NCBI GenBank assembly: GCA_009823505.1
Contig: VZQC01005555.1
Span: forward strand, 779,528-843,527
Reading direction: 5' to 3'
DNA length: 64,000 nt
From: Rhizomys pruinosus
Lineage: Eukaryota; Chordata; Mammalia; Rodentia; Spalacidae
Shown: one piece after another, positions 1-10,557 of the stretch
How the letters are laid out: every line of letters starts with the position of its first letter
Position numbering within the stretch: the first letter of the stretch is position 1
The notes under the pieces: model-generated
Databases searched by the model: none
Told to the model about the DNA's origin: nothing
Seen by the model: the letters and a program-made list of their open reading frames with translations, nothing else
Position numbers and translations under genes: made by a program

Positions 1-103
1 TTAAAGACAGTTCTCAGCCGCCATGTGGGTGTTGCATATCGAACCCAGGTCATCTACAAGAGCAGTCGGCACTCTTAACCACTGAGCCATCTCTCCCAGC
101 CCC
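1..103 (-). mobile_element. B2-type SINE, 5' part, cut by window edge
   Basis: Reverse complement of the B2 head and box-B region; the 5' end lies at about 103. Confidence 0.85.
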
Positions 104-657
104 ATAAATGCTTGTATCTTTCCTGAACAAAATGTATTGGAGGATTACTGCTTGCCAAGTCTATCATTGGCATGTTGTAAGACTTCTGCAGCATCATTCT
201 GCCAACTGATGCTTGGTGGGTGTTGGACAATGAAGGTGCCAAGGAAGAAAATTCCTTCAGAAGCTGCCGAGCTGCCAGCACAGGTGGTCTGATGCACAAT
301 CCTCCTTCATTCTCTTAATCTGTAATGACTTGGGTTTCAGAAAAGAAGTTAAGCCAGGAGCATGTTTGGAGACTGAAAATTCTCAGCAGCTCTCTTGTTT
401 CCAGGAGCAGTTGAGTGTGATGTGTTTTAGGTTGTTCTAAATCAGTGATTTGGGGTATGTGGTTGAATGGGCAGCAGCTAGGCCTGGTCTGATTTTAGCC
501 TTTGTTGCATCTGAATGTAGAAAAAGAATTATGCACAGTGATCAAGAGAAATTTATTCTAAGCTTACAAGGGCTGTTCAATAGCAACTGGTGTATGTTAC
601 AAATCCGCAGGTGTCCTAGTTCAGAGTGCTTTAACAACAAACCATGTATGTGTTTTT

Positions 658-944
658 AAATGATGGACTTGTGGGCTGGAGAGATGGCCTAGCGGTTAAG
701 AGTGCCGACTGCTCTTGCAGAGGACCCAGGTTCGATCCCCACATGGTGGCTGAGAACCGTCTGAAACTCCAATTCCAGGAGAACTCCAGCTCCAGGGGAA
801 TCCGACACCCACTTCTGACCTCCGCGGCATTGCACGACACGGGTGCACAGACTTGCATGCAGACAGTACATTCGAACACATACAGAAATAAATAAAAATT
901 AATAAAAAAAATAAAAAATAAAAAAAAATAAATGATGGACTTGT
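658..944 (+). mobile_element. B2-type SINE, core-duplicated subfamily, with TSD
   Basis: Element 673-929: tRNA-derived head with GGCTGGAGAGATGGCCTAG, doubled core and A-rich tail. The 15-bp AAATGATGGACTTGT at 658-672 is repeated exactly at 930-944, proving a retrotransposition event. Confidence 0.9.
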
Positions 945-1550
945 CTCTCACAGTTGTGGGTGAGAGTCAAAGGTCAACGTGCCAGCAGTTCTGGTTCCAG
1001 GCGAGGGCTCTTTCTGGTGTGCAGATGGCCACCTTCTCTGTGACCTCACATGCTTAGTGTGGAGTGAGAGGACTCTGCTCCCTGCTCCCCTTCTTCCAAG
1101 AATGCTGGTCCCATTATAGAGGGCCCACCCTGAAGACATCATCTAATATTAATTACCTCCCAAAGGCTCCATCTCTAGACACAGTTGCACCGAGGGCTAG
1201 AGCTTCTGCATCTGAATTCTGAGGGCCACACATTTACCTCATAACAGACCAAGTAGTAGAAATTGTGTAGTTGTCTCTTAAGATAAAAAAAATATTCAGA
1301 AATCTGAACCTAAAAGTTTTCCTTAGACTTAAAATCTAAGCTATATGCAGTCTTCATTTATTTAAAAAATGTTTACAAGGAGATGAGAAATGTTGAAAAG
1401 CATTGTAAATGATTGTGAGAGTTGGCCTTCCTTTTTTATTCTATTGACCAGTAGTATCATGGGAATTGGACATGACTGGACACGGATTTGTTGCACGATG
1501 AATGAGATAATACCATTAATGTTCCTGGTAAGTGCTTTTTATTTTGCTAT

Positions 1551-1820
1551 AAAATTTCTAATTTTGGGGCTGGAGGGATGGCCTAGTGGTTAAGAGCGCC
1601 GACTGCTCTTGCAGAGGACCCAGGTTCGATCCCCAGCACCCACATGGCGGCTGAGAACCGTCTGTAACTCCAATTCTAGGAGAACTCCAGTTCCAGGGGA
1701 ATCCTAGACCCTCTTCTGACCTCCGCGGCATTGCGCGACACGGGTGCACAGACCTGCATGCGGACAGTACATTCATACATATAAATAAATAAATAAAATT
1801 AAAAAAAAATTTCTAATTTT
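1551..1820 (+). mobile_element. B2-type SINE, core-duplicated subfamily, with TSD
   Basis: Element about 1566-1805. The 15-bp AAAATTTCTAATTTT before it (1551-1565) recurs after its tail (1806-1820). GATGGCCTAG head and doubled core present. Confidence 0.9.
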
Positions 1821-1924
1821 CTAATAAAATACTCAAAGTATTGAACAACAACAAAAAAGAAATTTTATTTGTATGTAACACAACTTTCTTTTCGTGTAAC
1901 TATGTAAACAGCATCTGCATTGCA

Positions 1925-2078
1925 TTATGCTAGGTATTAAAAATAGTCTACAGATGGTTTACAGTGTGCCAGGGGGTACATAGCTTATATGGTTATCTTA
2001 TGACATTTTATAAGGGACTTGTGACCTGTGGGTTTTGATACTCTCCAGTTTCCAAAGGATACCGACAAAGGACTGGAT
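1925..2078 (+). mobile_element. Tigger7-like DNA transposon 3' fragment
   Basis: Resembles, from memory, the 3' end of the Tigger7 consensus: a TAGTCTACAGATGGTTTACA-like block, then TTATAAGGGACTTG and GGATACCGA near the terminal inverted repeat. Diverged, so ancient; family name tentative. Confidence 0.5.
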
Positions 2079-2460
2079 GAGCATATTAACAGATGTAAGA
2101 AAAGCATTTGACAATACCCCATACCTATCTGTAATAAGAATTTTCAGTAATCCAGAAATAATAAATAAAACCTTCCTGTTAACATCATACTTAATGGTGA
2201 GAGACTAAAGGAAGGTAAGGAACAAGGGATTATGTCTGCTTTTACAATTCTCATCCAGTATAGTTCAGGAAGTCCTAGCCAAGCAGAAAGGGAATGAAAG
2301 AGTATGTAATGCAATAATCAGTTCTACAGATGAATAGTGGTCATGGTTGCACAACACTGTCAATATATTTAATGCCACTCAATTTCACACTTAAAAATAG
2401 GTAAGATGATAAACGTTTATGTTGTATATATTATCATAATAAAAAAATCAACTCAAGAAG
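2079..2460 (+). mobile_element. Ancient L1 fragment (ORF2 remnant plus 3'UTR)
   Basis: Degenerate reading VRKAFDN...LLTSYLM...GLCLLLQFSSSIVQEVLAKQKGN matches L1 reverse-transcriptase spacing, followed by the GGTTGCACAACACTGT...ATT-rich tail typical of old mammalian L1 3'UTRs. No intact frame. Confidence 0.55.
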
Positions 2461-2591
2461 CAACAGAAAACTTAAATGATTAAATACCACAGATAATGTA
2501 AAAATGTTTAAGATATAATCTTTGAAAAAGCACAAGGACCAAATAGTTTCACAGCCTTTTTTTATACTTTAACAACATAAAATACTTTCAG

Positions 2592-3027
2592 TGGATCTAG
2601 AGAGATAGATAGCTTAACAATTAAGAGCACCGGCTGCTCTTAGAGAGAACTGGGTTTGGTTTCCAATACCACATGGCAGCTAACAACTATCTGTAATTCC
2701 AGTTCCAAGAGATCTAGCCGATGGTCTTTTATGGCCTCCATAGGCATTGTGCATATGGGTGCACTTACATGCATGCAGGTAAAATGAAAACGAGTAAACC
2801 ATGGGCTGGAGAGATGGCTCAGAGGTCAAGAGCACTGGCTGCTCTTCCAGAGGAGCTGAGTTCAATTCTCAGCATCCACATGGGGGATAACAACTACCCA
2901 TAAATCCAGTTCCAGGGGATCTGATGCTGTCTTCTGAGCCTTGCAGGCAATGCATGGCATTCAGGTAAAACACTCATACAAAAAATAATAATAATAAAAT
3001 AAAAATAAATAAATCAAAATAAAAATA
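2592..3027 (+). mobile_element. Two head-to-tail older B2-type SINEs
   Basis: 2592-2798 (diverged) and 2801-3027 (GATGGCTCAG head, A/T-rich tail). Neither has the doubled core. Confidence 0.75.
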
Positions 3028-3110
3028 TTTTCAGTGTTTTTTAACTGGAAGTCATAGATGAAAAGCTAGATTTGTTTTATAAAATCTGTATAACATTAAT
3101 AGCCAAATTA

Positions 3111-3400
3111 GGCCAGGCATGGTGTCACACACCTTTAATCCCAGCTCTTGGGAGGCAAAAGCAGGTGAATCTCTGCGAGTTCAAGGCCAGCTGGGACTAA
3201 AGGGAGACCCTGTCTCAAAAAGACCAAAAAAAAAAAAAAAATAGCCAGACTATGCAGATGTGAATGATAGCAACTCTAAGAATCCTAGCACTCAGGAAGG
3301 AGGCAGAGGCAGGTGGATCTCTGTGAGTTCCAGCCCAGCTGGGGCTACAGGGAGATCCTATCACAAAAGACACAAAGAAACAAAAAGAAAAAGGAAAGAA
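3111..3400 (+). mobile_element. Two B1-type SINEs
   Basis: 3111-3241 starts GGCCAGGCATGGTG and ends in poly-A. 3281-3400 lacks the first third. Confidence 0.75.
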
Positions 3401-3702
3401 ATAATAAATTACTAAAATCGCTTTTAATTATTTATTGATTATTGCCATTTTAAAGGCCTATCTTGGTAACCCTGGATATTGTTCCCTGGTGCAGGGTCAC
3501 AATCTGTTCCATTACTTTTTGTCTTGTTATTAGGCATTTCTTCTAATCTGAGACCATTATGGATGCTGATTTTTGTCGTCAAAGGAATTTGCTCTTGCTG
3601 CTATAGTCTGGTTAAGATGGGGTGTGTTATCTGACCAAGTAGACAAAACACATTTTATTTTATTTTAATTATTTTATTTATCAGTTATTATTTTATTTTT
3701 AC

Positions 3703-3850
3703 CCTTTGGTTTTCTGAGACTGGGTGCCCCTGTAGCCACAGCTGGCCTGGAACTCACTATGTAGATCAAGCTGGCCTCCACCTCACAAAGATCCACCAGC
3801 CTCTGACTCTTGAGGGCTGGGATTAAAGGTTTGTGCCACTGTGCTCACCT
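3703..3850 (-). mobile_element. B1-type SINE
   Basis: Reverse complement of B1, diverged; ends at the GTGCCACTGTGCTCACC head. Confidence 0.7.
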
Positions 3851-4096
3851 GTAAGCTGTTTTTAAATATCTAAATGTTTTCATAAGTTTTTTTCATTGAC
3901 TTGTAAGCTTGAGGACTTTAAAGTTTCCTGATCCAAATCTGCATCATTGTAGGCAATTGTTGAAACTCTCAAAGGACCTTGGGGAACCTAGGAAGTGGGG
4001 GGCTCTTCAGGCATTCAAAGCTGAAGAGCCCCAAGGCTACCATCCTCCCAGCAATTGCAACTCTGCAGCAAATGAGACATGATATCTTATTTCTTT

Positions 4097-4684
4097 AAAA
4101 AAAATTTTTTTTTAATTTTTTATGTGTATGAGTGTACTGTCTGCATGTAGGTTGGTGCACCGTGTCATGCAATGCTGTGGAGGTCAGAAGAGGGGATCAG
4201 ATTCCCCTGGAACTGGAGTTAAATATGGTTCTTAGCCTCCATGTGGTTGCTGGTGTATTAGTCACTCTTCTGTTGCTGTGATAAAACACCATGACCAAGG
4301 AACTTATAAAAGGAAGAGTTTATTTGAGTTTACAATTGGCGGTTCCAGGGAATCAGAGTCCATTGTGGCGGGAGGCGTGGCGGCTGGATCTGGAGCAGCA
4401 AACCGAGGGTCACATCTCGCAAAGAGCACAGGAAACAGAGAGGAAACAACTGCAGACCACGAGGCTTGTTAAAACTCACTAAGCCTGCCCCCAGTGACAC
4501 ACTTCCCCCAGCATGGCCACACCTTCTAAGACCTCCAAAAACAGCGCCACCAACTGGAGACAAATGTCTGAATACTTAGAGCCTATGGGGGACACTCATC
4601 CAAACCACCACAGCTGGGAATTGAACCCCGGTCCTCTGGAAGAGCAGTTGGTGCTCTTAACTGCTGAGCCATCTCTTCAGCCCC
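4097..4684 (-). mobile_element. B2-type SINE split by a solo LTR
   Basis: 3' part at 4097-4253 and 5' part at 4613-4684 are contiguous in the B2 consensus; the LTR at 4254-4612 sits between them. Confidence 0.85.
4254..4612 (-). mobile_element. Solo LTR, MaLR-like, inserted in a B2
   Basis: 359 bp with TG...CA ends, flanked by a perfect 5-bp duplication GCTGG (4249-4253, 4613-4617). A second copy of the family is at 24298-24657, and a fragment at about 15990-16135. In the sense orientation it has a 3' AATAAA-type end, seen in the second copy. Family assignment from memory. Confidence 0.75.
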
Positions 4685-4710
4685 TTAACTTATTTTTTAT
4701 TCACTTCTGN

Positions 4711-4970
4711 TTTTTTTTTTTTTTTTTGAGACAGGGTCTCCCTGTAGCCCCAGCTGTCCTGGAACTCACTCTGTAGACCAGGCTGGCCTTGGTCTCACAA
4801 AGATCCACCTGCCTCTGCCTCCCAAGTGCTAGGATTAAAGGCATATAATTTGTTTTTAAAAACAGGATATCACTTGCTCTGTAGAGAGCAAGTTCTAGGC
4901 CAACTGAGACTAAAGGAAGACCCTGTCTCAAAAAGACCAAACAAAACAAAACAAAACAAAACAAAAACCA
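4711..4970 (-). mobile_element. B1-type SINE and adjoining B1 fragment
   Basis: 4711-4846 is a minus-strand B1 with poly-T tail directly after an N at 4710. 4895-4970 is the 3' end of a plus-strand B1. Confidence 0.75.
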
Positions 4971-5294
4971 GCATCCACACAGTTGTTTCTGTATGAATGC
5001 TGTTTCTGACACATGTGCCTCTCTTCCTTGGCTATCTTCCTAACTTCTCACCTCTTGCTACCTCTATCTGTTACAGATAACATAAACAGATGCTACCTAC
5101 CTCACACAAAGGCTTCATGTCTCTGATCTGTTGTTTTTCTCATGATCTCCTGAGGATAGGATGTATCATTCTCACAACACTATTATGCTAAACTGAAGTC
5201 TTCCCACTGTACTACTTCACCTCATGTGGCTGTACATACCCATCTCTTCTCTTGCAACATCCCCAGTTAAGATAGGTAAGGATAGGTAACTCAT

Positions 5295-5532
5295 GGGGCT
5301 GGAGAAATGGCTCTGCATTTAAGACCACTGTCTGCTCTGGGAGAGGACCTGATTTCAGTTCACAGAACCCTCATGGCAGCTAATGTCAGCTAAGATAATC
5401 TGTAACTCCAGTTCCTGGGGATCTGATGCCTTCTTCCAACCTATTTGAGCATTGTATACATGTGGTGTACTTACATACATGCAGGCAAACACTCATACAC
5501 ACAAAGTAAAAAAAAAACAAAAACAAAAGATG
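5295..5532 (+). mobile_element. B2-type SINE
   Basis: Diverged head (GGGGCTGGAGAAATGGCT), single core, A-rich tail. Confidence 0.75.
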
Positions 5533-6065
5533 ATTAAACCATTTTATTTCTTTGAGCTAATGAGCTCAATTCCTTTCTTCCCCCTCACTCCTCACCTTCT
5601 TTTGGAGTCTAGTCTCCACTCTTTCATGCTTTGGGCTTCTGCCCAGGCCTCTCCGCGACTTTGGTCAAATGAATGTCATTGAATGAGGATGCTGCTAGAA
5701 TGGCTGAGCACCGCCAGGGCCCTCATATCTCACTCTTCAGATACACCGTTAGAACCGTCACTCACCAGACAGGTATTGTTGGTCTAAAAGATCTGCCCTT
5801 TAGGAAGTGGGACCCCATACTCCTGGGCAGGAGCGAGGAGCTGTGGACTAGCTGGAGAAGCCACTGGCCAAGGTCTTGTCCTGGCCTCAAAGCTGTCTAC
5901 ATTTAAGCTAGTTCTCTTGGGGATTCTGGTGCCTGGTGGAGCATAAGGTGACATTAAGTGTAATATTGCCTCAGAAAACAGCATGGTTTTCTGTAACCTA
6001 TAACTATAGCTCTGCGAGAACATTAGAAGCGATCCTCTGGGACAGGTCTGTTTAAAGAAGATCGT

Positions 6066-6219
6066 TGTTGCCAGGCGTAATGGTGCATGCCTTTAATCCC
6101 AGCACTCTGAGAGGCAGAGGCAGGCAGATCTCTGTGAGTTCAAGGCCAGCCTGGTCTACAGAGTGAGCTCCAGGCCAGCTGGGACTACAGGGAGACCCTG
6201 TCTCAAAAAAATACCTAGA
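6066..6219 (+). mobile_element. B1-type SINE
   Basis: Complete B1 starting GCCAGGCGTAATGG and ending CTGTCTCAAAAAAA, directly left of the 41-bp array. Confidence 0.85.
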
Positions 6220-6241
6220 GGCCAGCATGGGAGGAGAGCAC

Positions 6242-7038
6242 AGGAGGGGACCCAGGGCCTCCTCAGAGAAGTCCCTACTTGTTTTTTAAATTTTTTTTTT
6301 ATTATTATTTATTTTTGCATGTGTATGAATGTATTGTCTGCATGCAGGTCTGTGCACCCATGTCGTGCAATGCCGCGGAGGTCAGAAGAGGGTCTCGGAT
6401 TCCCCTGGAACTGGAGTTCTCCTGGAATTGGAGTTACAGACGGTTCTTAGCCGCCATGTGGGTGCTGGGGATCGAACCCGGGTCCTCTGCAAGAGCGTCG
6501 GTACTCTTAACCGCTAGGCTATCTCTCCAGCCCCAGAAGTCCCTACTTGTAGGAGGGGGCCCAGGGCCTCCTCAGAGAAGTCCCTACTTGCAGGAGGGGG
6601 CCCAGGGCCTCCTCAGAGAAGTCCCTACTTGCAGGAGGGGGCCCAGGGCCTCCTCAGAGAAGTCCCTACTTGCAGGAGGGGGCCCAGGGCCTCCTCAGAG
6701 AAGTCCCTACTTGCAGGAGGGGGCCCAGGGCCTCCTCAGAGAAGTCCCTACTTGCAGGAGGGGGCCCAGGGCCTCCTCAGAGAAGTCCCTACTTGCAGGA
6801 GGGGGCCCAGGGCCTCCTCTGAGAAGTCCCTACTTGCAGGAGGGGGCCCAGGGCCTCCTCTGAGAAGTCCCTACTTGCAGGAGGGGACCCAGGGCCTCCT
6901 CTGAGAAGTCCCTACTTGCAGGAGGGGACCCAGGGCCTCCTCTGAGAAGACCTTACTTGCAGGAGGGGACCCAGGGCCTCCTCTGAGAAGACCTTACTTG
7001 CAGGAGGGGACCCAAGGCCTCCTATGAGAAGTCCCTGT
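6242..7038 (+). repeat. 41-bp minisatellite, about 13 units, interrupted by a SINE
   Basis: The motif CCCAGGGCCT recurs at 6251 and then every 41 bp from 6560 to 7011. One unit lies left of the inserted B2, twelve lie right. Left units read CTCAGAG and GGGGGCCC; right units read CTCTGAG and GGGGACCC, so variants are graded along the array. GC-rich; because 41 is not a multiple of three, the reading frame rotates and the open frame through it is not a gene. Confidence 0.93.
6267..6550 (-). mobile_element. B2-type SINE inserted in the minisatellite, with TSD
   Basis: Element 6283-6534, core-duplicated subfamily. The 16-bp AGAAGTCCCTACTTGT at 6267-6282 is repeated at 6535-6550, splitting a single repeat unit. 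Confidence 0.93.
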
Positions 7039-7689
7039 ATCACTGCAGCTGTTAAACGGCCTGAGACACTTATGTCCTCTGAGAGACGGAGACATCCTAG
7101 ACCCCAAGCTGGCGACCACCTCATAATCTCCATTTGTTTCCTGAGACCTATCCTGGGGTTGTGGGATTTGCTCCAGTGCCCCTGCCCTGTGCCCGAGGAG
7201 CACAGGGCTTCTTAGATAGGAACCTCATTCCACCTACGTCAACCTGATTCACCACTCATGGAAAGTACAGTCTCTTCGTGCCCCAGCTGAAAGAAGTCAA
7301 TGTCCAGGGTAACAATCAGATACAATGTTGTAGGGTTTCCCAATAGGACACAGAAGTGTCACAGGCATGGAGATGGCTGGGGACATGTCTTTTGGGGGGA
7401 CCACAGAAGGCATAATTTAGAGAAAAGTTTTCCTGGTAAAAAGGGTTTTGAAAACAGAAGCACAGATCGGGAGCCTCAGAGCAGATTTCAAAATGATAGT
7501 AGAGATGCAGGCTGAGACCCCAGACCCTGGGCCGTCTTTTCACCCAGATCTATGTGACAGTGTTCTTTGCTAACTCACTGGTCTTTGCGAGTGAGTGGGG
7601 CTGTCACAGAAGGGGCAGAGGTTGGGGTATCCTGAGGTTGGGGTTTGAGGAGGGAGATCCAGGCTAGATGGTACTTCATTATGTTTTTT

Positions 7690-8062
7690 TAAATGTATGT
7701 ACATTTTATTTATTTTCACATAAATTATTTTATTTTATTATTATTTTTTTTTAATTTTATTTATTTCTGTATGTGTATGAATGTACTGTCTGCATGCAGG
7801 TTTGTGCACCCGGGTCGTGCAATGCCGCGGAGGTCAGAAGAGGGTGTCCGATTCCCCTGGAACTGGAGTCCTCCTGGAATTGGAGTTCAGAAGAGGGTGT
7901 CGATTCCCCTGGAACTGGAGATCTCCTGGAATTGGAGTTACCGACAGTTCTTAGCCGCCATGTGGGTGCTGGGGATCGAACCTCGGTCCTCTGCAAGAGC
8001 AGTTGGTGCTCTTAACCACTAGGCCATCTCTCCAGCCCTGCTAGGCCATCTCTCCAGCCCTG
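7690..8062 (-). mobile_element. B2-type SINE with two internal tandem duplications
   Basis: The core segment near 7836-7888 is repeated at 7889-7940 (about 52 bp). The 22-base 5' head end (about 8019-8040) is repeated at 8041-8062, directly against the L1 fragment. Confidence 0.85.
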
Positions 8063-9334
8063 AACACTTCTTAAGGTGTTTCTCAGCCATCTCTAATTCC
8101 TCACTTGTGAAGTCTCTGTTCAGTTCTTTGCTCCATCTATTGAGTGGGTCATTTGTTTTCTTTCTTCTTTGTTTTTTGAGTAGTTTATATATTCTGGAAA
8201 TCAATGCTTTGTCAGATGTATCTGTAGTGAAGGTTTCCTCCCACTCTGTGGGATTTCTCTTCACTTCCTTGATTGTTTCTTTTGATGTACAGAAGCTTTT
8301 GAGTTTAATGAGGTCCCATTTGTCAATTGTCGACCTTAATTCTTGTGCAGCTGCTGTCTGATTTAGGAAGTCTTTTCCTACGCCTATGTCTTGTAGTCTG
8401 CTGCCAACTTTTTCTTCTATCACCTTCAGAGTTTGGGGTTTCACGTTGAGGTCTTTAATCCATCTGGAGTTGACTTTTGTACAGGGCGAGAGGTAGGGGT
8501 TTAATTTCATTCTTCTACAAGTGGTGATCCAGTTTTGCCAACACCACTTGCTGAAGATGCTGTCTTTTCTCCATTGTGGTTTCTTGGCCCCCTTGTCAAA
8601 TATGAGATGGCTGAAATTGTATGTGCTCAGATTTGGATCTTCGGTTTTGTTCCATTGGTCAACAGGTCTGTTTTTGTGCCAGTACCAGGCTGTTTTTATG
8701 ACTATAGCCCTGTAGTATAGTTTAAAATCTGGTATAGAGATCCCTCCTGTGTAGCTCTTTTCACTCAGGATTGATTTGGCTATTCGGGGTCTTTTGTTTC
8801 TCCAAATGAATTTAAGAACTTTTGTTTCCAAGCCTGTGAAGAAACTCTTGGGGATTTTGATTGGGATTGCATTAAATCTATACAAGAGTTTTGGTAAAAT
8901 GGACATTTTTACAATGTTAATTTTCCCAATCCATGAGCATGGGAGGTTTTTCCATCTTCTGAGGTCTTCTTCAATTTCTTTCTTTAAGGGTTTAAAATTT
9001 TTGTTGTAGAGGTCTTTGGTGTCTTTGGTTAGGTTTGTTCCTAGGTATTTTATTGTTTTTGAGGCTATTGTGAGTGGGAAGGTCTCTTTGAATTCTTTCT
9101 CCAGTTGCTTGTTCTTGGTGTAAAGAAAGGCCATTGATTTTTTTTTTTTTAAGGTTAATTTTGTATCTTGCCACTTCGCTGAAGCTGTTAATCATTTCTA
9201 GGAGTTTTCTGGTGGAGTTTTTAGCATCCCTTAAGTAAACAATCATATCATCAGCAAGTAGGGACATCTTGACTTCTTTTCCAATTAGTACTCCTTTAAT
9301 TTCCTTTTCTTGCCTTATTGCTCTAGCAAGTGTT
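8063..9334 (-). mobile_element. L1 ORF2 fragment, truncated at both ends
   Basis: Minus strand encodes L1 ORF2 from just before the reverse-transcriptase active site ([10 protein letters not shown], about 9240-9270) to AEKHLKKC. A one-base slip in a poly-A run near 9150 breaks the frame; downstream, a long stretch ([33 protein letters not shown]) is open. The C-terminal part of ORF2 and the 3'UTR are missing, replaced by a B2 head. Not active. Confidence 0.92.
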
Positions 9335-9499
9335 ATTTATTTCTTATGTGTATGAATGTACTGTCTGCATGTAGGTTTGTGCACCCATCTCATGCAATGC
9401 CTCAGAGGTCAGAAGAAGGCATCGGATTTCCCTGGAACTGGAGTTAAAGATGGTTCTTAGCCACCATGTGGGTGCTGGGAATCGAACTCGGGTCCTTAT
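9335..9499 (-). mobile_element. B2-type SINE lacking its head
   Basis: 3' two thirds of a B2, reading on the minus strand; ends at the box-B region (ATCGAACTCGGGTCCTTA). Confidence 0.75.
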
Positions 9500-9794
9500 C
9501 TCAAATGTGGACCGCTATTCCTGTTTGAGATGAGAAGCCAGGCTTAGGAATTTGTCCTACATGAAACCACCAGGTGTTGTTAGAGCTGAACGAGGCCCCT
9601 GGGCTTTCACTTCTCCATGAGGAAGACTCTGGTCCAGCAACATCTTGTTTGTGTTCTGTAGTTTCTAAAGTGCCCTTCCACCTGTGATCTGATTTGATCC
9701 CACCTCCAACCATTCTAGCCTCTGTAACAAGATACTCTAGATTGTGTGCCTAGACAGCCAAACTTTGGTTCTCACAGTTTTGGAAATTTGAACG

Positions 9795-9842
9795 GATATG
9801 ATTGTTTACTTAAGGGATGCTAAAAACTCCACCAGAAAACTC
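9795..9842 (+). repeat. 48-bp inverted copy of L1 sequence
   Basis: Exact reverse complement of 9202-9249 in the L1 fragment (codes [15 protein letters not shown] on plus strand). Lies about 545 bp from its source, in otherwise unique DNA. Confidence 0.9.
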
Positions 9843-9884
9843 TGGTCCAGAGAGGGAGAACATCTCGGAAGGCTGCACACACAA

Positions 9885-10029
9885 GCCGTCAGCCACAAGG
9901 CATCAGAAGATTGCATTGGGTCCCCTGGAACTGGAGTTAAGAGGACAGTTGTTAGCCTGCTTGTGTGGGAACCAAGCTCAGTGACCTGCAAGAGCAGCCA
10001 GTGCTCTTAACTGCTGAGCCATCTCTCCA
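9885..10029 (-). mobile_element. B2-type SINE fragment
   Basis: Diverged minus-strand B2, single core, missing tail. Confidence 0.6.
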
Positions 10030-10287
10030 TACCCATCCGACACTGGCAGTCCCATCACGAGGCTCACCTGCTCAAAGGCCCCCTCCAAATGCCATTCCAC
10101 TGGAGATTCAGTCAGGCTTCAGCATAGGAACCCTGGGCCAGGCATTGGTAAGGCACAAATACCCATCGAAACAAATAGCAGTGGCCCCGTCATTCTTCTG
10201 TCTTCACTTGGACAAACCTTTCATCCTCCTTACTCATCAGGAAGAGATGTGTGCTTGTGGGAATGACTTTTTTTTTTTTTTTTTTTN

Positions 10288-10391
10288 TGATGAGGAAGAG
10301 GACAGTGATGACCGGGATGAGTCTGACAATGATGACCGAGATACAGCCCTGTCAGAGGCGAGTGAGAAGGAGGATAGGGACTCCGAAGAAG
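10288..10391 (+). other. Acid-rich exon-like block after an assembly N
   Basis: Directly after the N at 10287, an open frame codes DEEEDSDDRDESDNDD...SEASEKEDRDSEE and stops at GAAGAAG/GTGAGC, a good splice donor. Strong Asp/Glu/Ser bias and codon regularity look like real coding sequence. I do not recognise the gene. Its phase (one base over) does not match the phase-0 ANKRD6 exon at 14382, and it is not in the ANKRD6 protein. It may be a misjoined contig, an exon of another gene, or a pseudogene fragment. Confidence 0.45.
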
Positions 10392-10557
10392 GTGAGCAGA
10401 GAGGTGGGTAACCCGACCTGTCCCAAGCCCGCACTTACAGGGCACAGGTGGTGTGTCAGTCAGTGACATTCTAGGAACAATATTAGTGCTTTTGAAATAT
10501 TTGCACACTATATTTGCAATTCTATACCCAAAATAGTGGCACAGATGAGGTCAATTA

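Noticed and set aside
644..951. Repeated open frames containing MYCLHAGLCTRVVQCRGGQ and similar
   Set aside because: The same peptide appears wherever a B2-type SINE lies, on both strands. It is SINE sequence, not protein-coding.
6279..6904. Long open frames through the 41-bp array (repeating GGPGPPQRSPYLQEG)
   Set aside because: The frame is open only because the unit lacks stops in these frames. It begins in a minus-strand SINE, and has no promoter, splice context or homology.
8019..9134. 371-codon open frame on the minus strand as a gene
   Set aside because: It is an L1 ORF2 fragment without its N-terminal or C-terminal parts, ending in B2 sequence. Annotated as mobile element.
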